Of a DNA stretch of 5,706 bases, positions 1 to 4,872 are shown one piece after another. Every line of letters starts with the position of its first letter. Within the stretch, counting starts at the first letter, position 1. The notes beneath the pieces are model-generated. The model made no database searches, was not told where the DNA came from, and was given only the letters and a program-made list of their open reading frames with translations. The DNA comes from an uncultured Pseudomonadaceae bacterium. GTDB lineage: Bacteria > Pseudomonadota > Gammaproteobacteria > Pseudomonadales > Pseudomonadaceae. The position numbers and the translations under genes were made by a program. The stretch covers positions 1-5,706 of the forward strand of contig CANRHT010000119.1 of the NCBI GenBank assembly GCA_947630465.1, in the 5' to 3' direction.

Positions 1-474
1 GCATTAGATGCCAAGGTGCGTAAAGAGCTGCGTCGCTGGTTGGCTGACTTACATGAAGACATCAACTTGACCTCAGTCTTTGTCACCCACGACCAAGAAG
101 AAGCCATGGAAGTCGCAGATCGTATCGTGGTGATGAATAAAGGCGTGATTGAACAGATCGGTACACCAGCTGAAGTCTATGAGAACCCAGCCAGCGATTT
201 TGTTTATCACTTTTTAGGTGATTCCAACCGTCTTAAAGTGGCCGATCAAGATATTCAGTTTCGTCCGCATGAGGTGCTGTTGTCGCAAATTGCTCAAGCG
301 GATCATCAAGCGGGCGTTGTACGTGATATCCGCCCACTGGGTGCCATCACTCGGGTGACACTAAAAGTTGAGGGGCAAGATGAAGCCATTGAAGCGGAAG
401 TGCCGCGCGATGATTTGAATCTGCAAGGTTTGCAACGCGGCGCTACGCTGTTTTTTAAGCCGAAAGCCTCTTAG
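1..474 (+). CDS. cysA: Sulfate/thiosulfate ABC transporter ATP-binding protein CysA, 3' part
   Basis: This is the C-terminal 157 residues of the cytoplasmic ATPase that powers sulfate/thiosulfate import with the CysT/CysW permeases and a periplasmic binding protein. The reading frame is open from base 1, so the start lies outside the window. It begins with [14 protein letters not shown], the D-loop segment just after Walker B. The switch-histidine motif follows in [16 protein letters not shown] (His near visible residue 30), then the [22 protein letters not shown] segment typical of this importer family. The last 80 residues form a TOBE-like regulatory domain containing FRPHEV and [16 protein letters not shown]. 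Walker A, the Q-loop and the signature motif are outside the window. CysA is usually about 330 residues, so roughly half is seen. It is the only rightward gene and converges on the DUF503 gene. The TOBE region resembles Pseudomonas CysA from memory. The gene looks intact to its TAG stop. Confidence 0.95.
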   Translation, partial: ALDAKVRKELRRWLADLHEDINLTSVFVTHDQEEAMEVADRIVVMNKGVIEQIGTPAEVYENPASDFVYHFLGDSNRLKVADQDIQFRPHEVLLSQIAQADHQAGVVRDIRPLGAITRVTLKVEGQDEAIEAEVPRDDLNLQGLQRGATLFFKPKAS

Positions 475-490
475 AGTTCCAAGCAAGCGG

Positions 491-517
491 TCTACAGCCC
501 CAGCCAAGGGCTGTGGA
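491..517. terminator. Hairpin between convergent genes, possible bidirectional terminator
   Basis: A 10-bp stem pairs 491-500 with 508-517 and has one G-U pair on the plus strand. The core is ACAGCCC/GGGCTGT and the loop is seven bases. It lies 16 nt past the cysA stop and about 50 nt past the end of the DUF503 gene, where a shared terminator would be expected. Neither strand has a clear T-run after the stem, so it is not a classical intrinsic terminator. It could instead block 3' exonucleases or work together with Rho. The pairing is seen directly; the function is inferred. Confidence 0.5.
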
Positions 518-565
518 TTACGGCAATGTACGAATGTGTCAAACACTCAAGTGAAAGGTTTTTAG

Positions 566-847
566 CTAGAGAAACTCGCGCACCGCATCCATCACGCGTG
601 CATCGACGCTACTTTGTATTTTCTCTTCAATTTGGCTGCAGACAGATTCAATCTCGCGCCGCGTGACGCCCACCACGACAAACGACCATTCACTGGCATC
701 ATGCCGATCCAGTTCGCCACTTTCACACACCGCAACCGCTGGATTACGCCCGAAACGCTCATGTAAACCACCGATACGCTGGCGCTTTTCTTTTAAAGAG
801 CGACAACCCGGCAAGGAAAAACTCAAAGTCAAAATACCAATATGCAA
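566..847 (-). CDS. DUF503 (YlxP-like) family protein, TTG start
   Basis: This 93-residue protein matches the DUF503 pattern: an N-terminal beta-strand (HIGILTLSFSLPG) followed by the hallmark SLKEKRQRIGGLHERFGRNPAVAVCES (residues about 17-43), then EWSFVVVGVTRREIESVCSQIEEKI. The family is small (about 90-100 residues), probably cytoplasmic, with a ferredoxin-like fold and no firmly established biochemical role; B. subtilis YlxP is a member. The start is TTG at 847-845. It is chosen because a strong Shine-Dalgarno, GAGGAGG, lies 5 nt upstream and because the protein then begins MHIGIL at the family's usual length. No ATG start is available. It lies 51 nt downstream of the lipoprotein gene with no obvious terminator between, so the two may be co-transcribed. 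It converges with cysA. Family assignment is confident; function is unknown. Confidence 0.88.
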   Translation of the reverse strand: MHIGILTLSFSLPGCRSLKEKRQRIGGLHERFGRNPAVAVCESGELDRHDASEWSFVVVGVTRREIESVCSQIEEKIQSSVDARVMDAVREFL

Positions 848-851
848 AACG

Positions 852-859
852 GCCTCCTC
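852..859 (-). promoter_or_regulatory. Strong ribosome binding site that fixes the TTG start of the DUF503 gene
   Basis: Read on the minus strand, GAGGAGG closely matches the anti-Shine-Dalgarno complement and sits 5 nt before the TTG at 847. It decides the start of a gene that has no ATG, GTG or second initiation site at the expected N-terminus. A strong site paired with a weak start codon is a common compensation. Confidence 0.75.
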
Positions 860-898
860 ACTGACAGCGCAACAACCTAGATCACAACAACAGCCTGC

Positions 899-1264
899 TT
901 AACGCGCTGTGCAGTACTCAAGGCCTTCACCCGAAGAGTCATCTTTTTGCTGCTCTAACAAGCTGGCTTCAGAGCCTGAGCCGTTGCCCTTAGTCCACCA
1001 CTCCAAACCCTCACCCACATAGCGCGCACCGCTGGCAGACACGGCAATATTCATCTTATAAACACGGCCTTGATATTCAATAATGGCTGACTCACTGTTT
1101 GGATAAATAGCGGCGACTGTTTCACCACTGTCACAATAATATTGCTGCGCAGCAGAAGTATTAAAAGCTGCAGCAGTCGGCTGCTCAGTCGTGTTTTGCG
1201 CCGTGCTGGTGCAAGCTGAAATACAAAGCATGGCCATAGCTGTGAATGCGATACGTACTGTCAT
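899..1264 (-). CDS. mliC: MliC-type lysozyme inhibitor lipoprotein
   Basis: This 121-residue protein is predicted to be a membrane-anchored periplasmic inhibitor of c-type lysozyme, protecting peptidoglycan. Residues 1-18 form a lipoprotein signal: MTVR, then the hydrophobic stretch IAFTAMAMLC, then the lipobox ISAC with acylated Cys18. A short Ser/Thr/Ala/Gln-rich linker follows. The MliC domain runs from about residue 40, with YYCDSGETV, AIIEYQGRVYKM, and the diagnostic SGARYVGEGLEWWTKG at 78-93. Cys44 and Cys118 are placed to form the family's disulfide. Ser78 and Lys92 are 14 residues apart, the same spacing as the inhibitory Ser89 and Lys103 that I recall for Pseudomonas aeruginosa MliC. 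The ATG at 1264 is chosen over the longer open frame starting at 1363, because GAGG lies 5 nt upstream and the signal peptide begins there. It probably leads an operon with the DUF503 gene. An inverted-repeat-rich promoter region precedes it. Confidence 0.87.
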   Translation of the reverse strand: MTVRIAFTAMAMLCISACTSTAQNTTEQPTAAAFNTSAAQQYYCDSGETVAAIYPNSESAIIEYQGRVYKMNIAVSASGARYVGEGLEWWTKGNGSGSEASLLEQQKDDSSGEGLEYCTAR

Positions 1265-1295
1265 ATAAACCTCGTTGGTTAACAGCTTAATTAAT

Positions 1296-1334
1296 GCGGC
1301 TGATCTAACTGGGTCACCATGATACCTCAGCCGC
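1296..1334. repeat. 8-bp perfect inverted repeat flanking the putative -10 box
   Basis: GCGGCTGA (1296-1303) is the exact reverse complement of TCAGCCGC (1327-1334), with 23 bp between them. The proposed -10 box (1319-1324) lies in the spacer. If transcription starts near 1312, only one arm is transcribed in that mRNA, so a DNA-level site for a regulator is more likely than an RNA hairpin. Read-through transcripts from the upstream MFS gene would contain both arms. Confidence 0.55.
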
Positions 1335-1345
1335 AGGGTTGCCAA
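1319..1345 (-). promoter_or_regulatory. Putative sigma-70 promoter of the mliC-like gene
   Basis: On the minus strand, TTGGCA (1345-1340, one mismatch to TTGACA) is followed after 15 bp by TATCAT (1324-1319, one mismatch to TATAAT). The spacer is shorter than the ideal 17 bp, which would make a weak or activator-dependent promoter. The predicted transcript start near 1312 leaves a leader of about 48 nt before the ATG at 1264. The -35 box lies inside a perfect palindrome. Assigned by eye from the hexamers only. Confidence 0.4.
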
Positions 1346-1349
1346 CCCT
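1335..1349. promoter_or_regulatory. 15-bp perfect palindrome over the putative -35 box, possible operator
   Basis: AGGGTTG (1335-1341) and CAACCCT (1343-1349) are exact reverse complements around a single central base. The palindrome abuts the right arm of the inverted repeat at 1327-1334 and contains the proposed -35 hexamer of the mliC-like gene. It has the size and symmetry of a site for a dimeric repressor, but I do not recognise the regulator. It has no following T-run, so it is unlikely to be a terminator. Confidence 0.4.
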
Positions 1350-1403
1350 TTAGCTCTTATCACACATCGTCCGACTGGGCGCTTAGGTAAAGGCAGCTCA
1401 TAA

Positions 1404-1421
1404 CAGCACGCGCTTGTGCTG
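1404..1421 (-). terminator. Weak hairpin downstream of the MFS gene
   Basis: CAGCAC (1404-1409) pairs with GTGCTG (1416-1421) around a six-base loop, about 40 nt past the MFS stop codon. There is no clear T-run after it on the minus strand. Its position suits transcription termination between the exporter and the lipoprotein gene, but the stem is short and the assignment tentative. Confidence 0.25.
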
Positions 1422-1459
1422 GATAAAAGTCACCTCAATTACAAACGCCAGAACTGAGC

Positions 1460-2929
1460 TTAAACCTCACCCGCAACACTCAGCTGACGGCGATCCCTGA
1501 GGTCTTTAAACGCCATAGCCAGCGCCAACATAATAATCAATGTCACGGCCAACAAACCCAGACTGACCGCAAACGACCATGACGTATAGGGGCGCACAGC
1601 AAAGACCACAGCGGTGATCACCGCAATACCCACTGAAGTGCCAATGCGCTGACCGGTTTGCATAATAGCGCCTGAACTGCCGGCATAAGCCAGCGGCACT
1701 TCAGCCAGAGTCAAAGTTTGGTTAGGACTGATCACCGAGCCTTGGCCAAGACCGAAAAAGCCTAAACTGAGCAGCAACCACCAAATACTTAAGCCAAAAT
1801 ACTCATGCAGCAACACCACTGCAATACTGCTCAGCAAACCAAAAATCGCAAAACCCAAGCCGCCAATAACAATTTTACGACCGTAGTGATTGACCCGTTT
1901 ACCCGCCCAGTTTGCCGAATACGCCGATAGCAGTGCTGAAGGAATGCCCACCATCCCAGCTTCAAAAGCACTAAAGCCTAAACCTTGCTGCACATATAAA
2001 GGAATCAGCACCCAAACGCTGGTCATACCCAAAAAATACAGCAGCATAATCACGCTGCCGTTGCGGTAACTCGAAGTTGCAAAAATCTTTAAATCCACCA
2101 TCGGGCTGTAACCCCGTTGTTTATACCAACGCTCCCAACGCACCCATAAATAAAAGAGTAACAACCCCGCTGGCAATAACAGCCACAGCACTCCAGATGG
2201 ATTTGTTTCCACAAATGGATAGAGTACCGCCAACACGCCCAAGCCTAATAACACGGCCCCAAGCGGATCCAGTGAACTCAAGCCTGTGTGCGCCTGCAGT
2301 TTGGGTTTATGAATTAAAGGCCGCGGAAACCACAGCAGCGCTAAAACAATGGTCAATACACCAAAGGGCACGTTAATCAAAAAAGTTAAACGCCAACCGA
2401 TATCAAGGCCACCCAACTGAATCAGCAAGCCACCAATGACAGGGCCAATCGCCACCGACACGCCCACAGTGGTACCAAAAAAGCCAAAAGCACGCCCGCG
2501 CTCAGGCCCGCGAAAATACTGCTGAATCATGCCGACAGCCTGCGGGTTCATCAACCCAGACCCCACACCCTGTACAAAACGCGCACCGTTGAGCCACTGC
2601 GCATCCGGTGCTAAACCTGCAGCAATTGACGCTAGGGTGAAAATAATCACACCCAGAATAAAAATCCCGCCGCGCCCCATCAAATCACCGGCACGTCCCG
2701 CACTGACCAGCACCACACCAAAGGTCAGCGCATAACCCGACAATACCCACTGAATATCGGACTGGCTGGCCTGTAGCGCATCTTGAATCGAGGCTAACGC
2801 CACATTCACTACACTGACACTCATCAGCGACATAAAAATAGCCATCAGCAAGACAGCCAAAATCCGCCAGCGCACAGGATCAGTGCTGGGCTCCGATGCG
2901 CTGTGCTGTACTGCTGTTGGTTGTATCAT
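1460..2929 (-). CDS. DHA2-type (EmrB/QacA-like) MFS drug/solute exporter, 14 membrane helices
   Basis: This 489-residue inner-membrane protein should export a small molecule using the proton gradient. About 14 hydrophobic helices are visible, from residues 22-45 to 450-473, which with the length fits the DHA2 class. Motif A is GRAGDLMGRGG (78-88), motif B is ARFVQGVGSG with Arg117 (116-125), and motif C, the antiporter signature, ends in GPVIGG (162-167). A second motif-A-like loop, GKRVNHYGRK, occurs at 343-352. The N-terminus (1-20) and C-terminus are polar and cytoplasmic. The ATG at 2929 is preceded by GAAGGG at good spacing. The first helix reads FMSLMSVSVVNVALAS, so the Asp and Pro of the usual LDxTIVNVALP motif are Met36 and Ala46. 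The gene lies 69 nt after the serine hydrolase gene on the same strand, probably as one operon. Substrate unknown; EmrB-type drug efflux is one possibility, but no HlyD-type adaptor gene is present. Confidence 0.9.
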   Translation of the reverse strand: MIQPTAVQHSASEPSTDPVRWRILAVLLMAIFMSLMSVSVVNVALASIQDALQASQSDIQWVLSGYALTFGVVLVSAGRAGDLMGRGGIFILGVIIFTLASIAAGLAPDAQWLNGARFVQGVGSGLMNPQAVGMIQQYFRGPERGRAFGFFGTTVGVSVAIGPVIGGLLIQLGGLDIGWRLTFLINVPFGVLTIVLALLWFPRPLIHKPKLQAHTGLSSLDPLGAVLLGLGVLAVLYPFVETNPSGVLWLLLPAGLLLFYLWVRWERWYKQRGYSPMVDLKIFATSSYRNGSVIMLLYFLGMTSVWVLIPLYVQQGLGFSAFEAGMVGIPSALLSAYSANWAGKRVNHYGRKIVIGGLGFAIFGLLSSIAVVLLHEYFGLSIWWLLLSLGFFGLGQGSVISPNQTLTLAEVPLAYAGSSGAIMQTGQRIGTSVGIAVITAVVFAVRPYTSWSFAVSLGLLAVTLIIMLALAMAFKDLRDRRQLSVAGEV

Positions 2930-2954
2930 TTAAAACCCTTCAGAAAACAAGTCT

Positions 2955-2975
2955 GCACTGCTGTAAAGCCAGTGC
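2955..2975 (-). other. Short hairpin in the hydrolase-MFS gap
   Basis: GCACTG (2955-2960) pairs perfectly with CAGTGC (2970-2975) across a nine-base loop, between the hydrolase stop and the MFS ribosome binding site. No strong T-run follows. It could modestly attenuate or stabilise a dicistronic transcript, or be chance. Confidence 0.25.
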
Positions 2976-2998
2976 TTAAGCATCACCCTGTGCCGTTA

Positions 2999-4213
2999 TT
3001 AAAGCAAAGCAGCATTGACGATCGCCCGTAGTTCTTGACGAATGGGGTAAGCCGATGAGGGAATTAATTGCGTCATAAAAATCACCACTGTGTCCTCAAC
3101 CGGGTCAATAAAGAAATTCGTACTGGCCATACCACCCCAGCCGTACTCACCTTCCGAGCCGTTGATTTGTGATTTAGCCACATCAGTCTTCACCGAAAAG
3201 CCTAAACCAAAACCCGTTCCAGCATACGGCGTCTCGCTGAAGGAGCCGACTGATAAACCCGGTAAATCTTGCTGCCCCGGCAGATGATTGCGGCGCATAA
3301 ATTCTAGGGTTTTACGGCCAATAATACGCTGCCCCGCCAGCGCTCCACCCTGAGCGAGGGCTTGGGCAAAGTTGTAATAATCATCAATGGTTGACACCAA
3401 ACCACCACCGCCTGACAAAAACGCAGGCGTATTACGAAAAGGCGAACTGTGCGGATCATCAAACAAGGTAAACTGGTCGCCAAGCTGGTATTGGTAACAG
3501 GCTGCGAAGCGATCAAGCTGCGCATCACTGACCTGAAAACCTGTGTCAGGCATATTTAAAGGTGCAAAAATATGTTGGCGTAGATATTCGTCCAGCGGCT
3601 GATCGGCCAGCAACTGCACTAAATAGCCGAGCACATCGGTACTTACCGAATAATTCCACGCCGTACCCGGCGAAAACTCTAAGGGCAACTGCCCCAACTG
3701 GCTGACCATAGTCTCTAACGTCATGCTGCTACTGCCATCAAAGCCCAACTCTCGATAGGCCGCATCGACGTTCGTACGGTGCATAAAGCCATAGGTCAGA
3801 CCAGACATATGGGTAAACAAATCACGAATGGTCATGTCACGGGCAGTCGCTGTCGTGATAAAAGCCGGATACACACCGCTTTGGTACACCCGCAAATCTT
3901 TCCAGCCGGCAATATATTTATGTACCGGATCATCCAGCAAAAACCGCCCTTGCTCATACAACTGCATCATGGCAATTGAAGTGATGGGCTTGGTCATGGA
4001 ATAAATACGGAAAATCGTATCGCGCTGCATGGCTTTATGGCGCGCAACATCCATCAACCCTTGCGCTTTGACATAGGCGATCTCGCCACGGCGTGCGACC
4101 AGCGTCAGTGTGCCGGGGAATTTGCCAGTCTGAATATAATTGTGTTCAAGATGCTGTTCAATATTGAGCAGTCGCTCTGCGGCAAAGCCAGCGATCTGTT
4201 GGGAATCAGGCAT
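2999..4213 (-). CDS. Serine hydrolase, beta-lactamase/class C-like fold (family VIII esterase type)
   Basis: This 404-residue enzyme belongs to the beta-lactamase-like serine hydrolases (Pfam Beta-lactamase family; COG1680). Ser72 and Lys75 in SMTK, within [20 protein letters not shown], are the nucleophile and general base. [16 protein letters not shown] (128-143) is a conserved structural block. [13 protein letters not shown] (186-198) supplies Tyr188, the second catalytic motif, in the YSxS form of family VIII carboxylesterases rather than the Tyr-Ala-Asn of AmpC. The third motif position reads GWGG (358-361) instead of Lys-Thr-Gly. These features favour an esterase or amidase of unknown substrate over a true beta-lactamase. 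No signal peptide is visible ([10 protein letters not shown]), so it is probably cytoplasmic. The ATG at 4213 has GAGG 7 nt upstream. The length is usual for the family. It is the upstream partner of the MFS exporter gene (69-nt gap), which suggests the two act on a related compound. Confidence 0.9.
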   Translation of the reverse strand: MPDSQQIAGFAAERLLNIEQHLEHNYIQTGKFPGTLTLVARRGEIAYVKAQGLMDVARHKAMQRDTIFRIYSMTKPITSIAMMQLYEQGRFLLDDPVHKYIAGWKDLRVYQSGVYPAFITTATARDMTIRDLFTHMSGLTYGFMHRTNVDAAYRELGFDGSSSMTLETMVSQLGQLPLEFSPGTAWNYSVSTDVLGYLVQLLADQPLDEYLRQHIFAPLNMPDTGFQVSDAQLDRFAACYQYQLGDQFTLFDDPHSSPFRNTPAFLSGGGGLVSTIDDYYNFAQALAQGGALAGQRIIGRKTLEFMRRNHLPGQQDLPGLSVGSFSETPYAGTGFGLGFSVKTDVAKSQINGSEGEYGWGGMASTNFFIDPVEDTVVIFMTQLIPSSAYPIRQELRAIVNAALL

Positions 4214-4341
4214 AGATGCGCCTCACGGTATGGTGTATCGGTGTCTGAACTGCAGCAAAACAGGCGATATGCTGAACACAGCCCCGCCTGCTGCGATACT
4301 GTGCAAGGGTCGTCAAGGCTCTGGCTGTGCTAATACACAAC

Positions 4342-4367
4342 TCAAGGGTGCATCGGTAGCACCCTGA
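4342..4367 (-). terminator. Hairpin downstream of the DUF6489 gene, possible terminator
   Basis: GGGTGC (4346-4351) pairs with GCACCC (4359-4364), and the stem extends by TCA/TGA past a one-base bulge at 4345, giving about 9 bp around a seven-base loop. On the minus strand it is followed by a moderately T-rich stretch (six T in ten). It lies about 90 nt after the DUF6489 stop and 130 nt before the hydrolase start, so it could separate these transcripts. The pairing is seen; the terminator role is inferred. Confidence 0.35.
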
Positions 4368-4369
4368 CA

Positions 4370-4381
4370 TCTGAGCTCAGA
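4370..4381. repeat. 12-bp perfect palindrome
   Basis: TCTGAGCTCAGA reads the same on both strands and sits 2 bp from the neighbouring hairpin. It lies in the 242-nt gap (4214-4455) between the hydrolase and DUF6489 genes. It might be a protein binding site, but no promoter hexamers convincing enough to link it to either gene were found. The rest of the gap holds only short, weak dyads and no plausible gene. Confidence 0.35.
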
Positions 4382-4455
4382 GTAAAACCAATACACAGGC
4401 TTCGCTCTTAACTCCGCTCACTCGATCCTTTACGAGTTCATGAGTTTGGTCTTGC

Positions 4456-4707
4456 TTAAGGCTCTTTTTTATCTGCGGCGGCACTGGCAAAGCGTGCAAA
4501 GAACTCCTGAACCTGATCCATGCCTTGAATACCCATGGGCATGATGCGCTTCATAAAGAGCTCTGGGTCGCTCATTTCATCCACGTAGGTATTCATTTTC
4601 TCCTGCATTTTCGCCATCAATTCTTTTTGCATTGGCTCAACATCAGGCAGGCCCATAACTTTTCTGACTTCTTCAGGGCTCATCTCGATCTGGATATTTA
4701 CCTTCAT
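4456..4707 (-). CDS. Small DUF6489-type protein of unknown function
   Basis: This 83-residue protein begins MKVNIQIEMSPEEVRKVMGLPDVEPMQKELMAKMQEKM. The pattern of a short beta-strand, then SPEE (TPEE in relatives), then the GLPDVEP motif, then Met-rich amphipathic helices, and MPMGIQGMDQVQEFFARFA near the C-terminus, fits the DUF6489 family as I recall it. Nothing enzymatic, membrane-spanning or secretory is visible; it is presumably cytoplasmic and largely helical, with a Lys/Asp/Glu-rich tail. The ATG at 4707 is preferred over an in-frame GTG at 4716, because the GTG lies within the Shine-Dalgarno AAAGGTGG and so cannot be the start. It is 165 nt downstream of the DUF294 gene, through an AT-rich gap likely to hold its own promoter, and 242 nt upstream of the hydrolase gene. 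Function is unknown, and I infer none from the neighbours. Confidence 0.82.
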   Translation of the reverse strand: MKVNIQIEMSPEEVRKVMGLPDVEPMQKELMAKMQEKMNTYVDEMSDPELFMKRIMPMGIQGMDQVQEFFARFASAAADKKEP

Positions 4708-4872
4708 AAGGACCACCTTTTAATTCAAGTTATGATTATGGTCTTTAACTTAACAGGTTAGCGTCAGAATAACTCAGTGTTATTTTAGACATCAGCAGCC
4801 CTCACATCAGGAGCGCTAATTCCTGCAAGAGCAGACACAGCTGGACGATTTACGCAGGCTAAAAACCCACAC
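4708..4872. other. AT-rich intergenic gap between the DUF294 and DUF6489 genes
   Basis: This 165-nt gap should contain the end signals of the DUF294 gene and the promoter of the DUF6489 gene, both read leftward. The part nearest the DUF6489 start is strikingly AT-rich and holds a 6-bp dyad, AAGTTA (4727-4732) with TAACTT (4746-4751). A -10-like CATAAT is present on the minus strand (4740-4735), but no acceptable -35 box lies at the right distance, so no promoter is called. No convincing terminator and no open reading frame were found. Confidence 0.4.

Noticed and set aside
1265..1363. N-terminal extension of the lipoprotein frame to 1363, giving 154 residues
   Set aside because: The extension would bury the lipoprotein signal peptide 33 residues inside the protein and overlaps the promoter-like dyads. 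The ATG at 1264 has its own Shine-Dalgarno and starts a proper signal sequence.
2077..2735. Rightward open frames inside the MFS gene
   Set aside because: They are antisense shadows of a clear transporter gene; the Pro/Thr-rich translations reflect complement codon bias rather than real proteins.
4261..4290. CAGGCG/CGCCTG dyad upstream of the hydrolase gene
   Set aside because: A 6-bp stem with an 18-base loop is expected by chance at this length and is not placed relative to any promoter element.
4311..4316. TTGACG on the minus strand as a -35 box for the hydrolase gene
   Set aside because: No -10-like hexamer occurs at 16-18 bp downstream; the nearest TATCGC is only 12 bp away.
4037..4367. 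Rightward open frames overlapping the hydrolase start and the following gap
   Set aside because: They are mostly antisense to the well-supported hydrolase gene, have low-complexity unfamiliar translations rich in Cys and Arg, and show no recognisable domain.
4708..4716. GTG start at 4716 for the DUF6489-type protein
   Set aside because: The GTG lies inside the Shine-Dalgarno sequence of the ATG at 4707, and the family begins MKVN-like.
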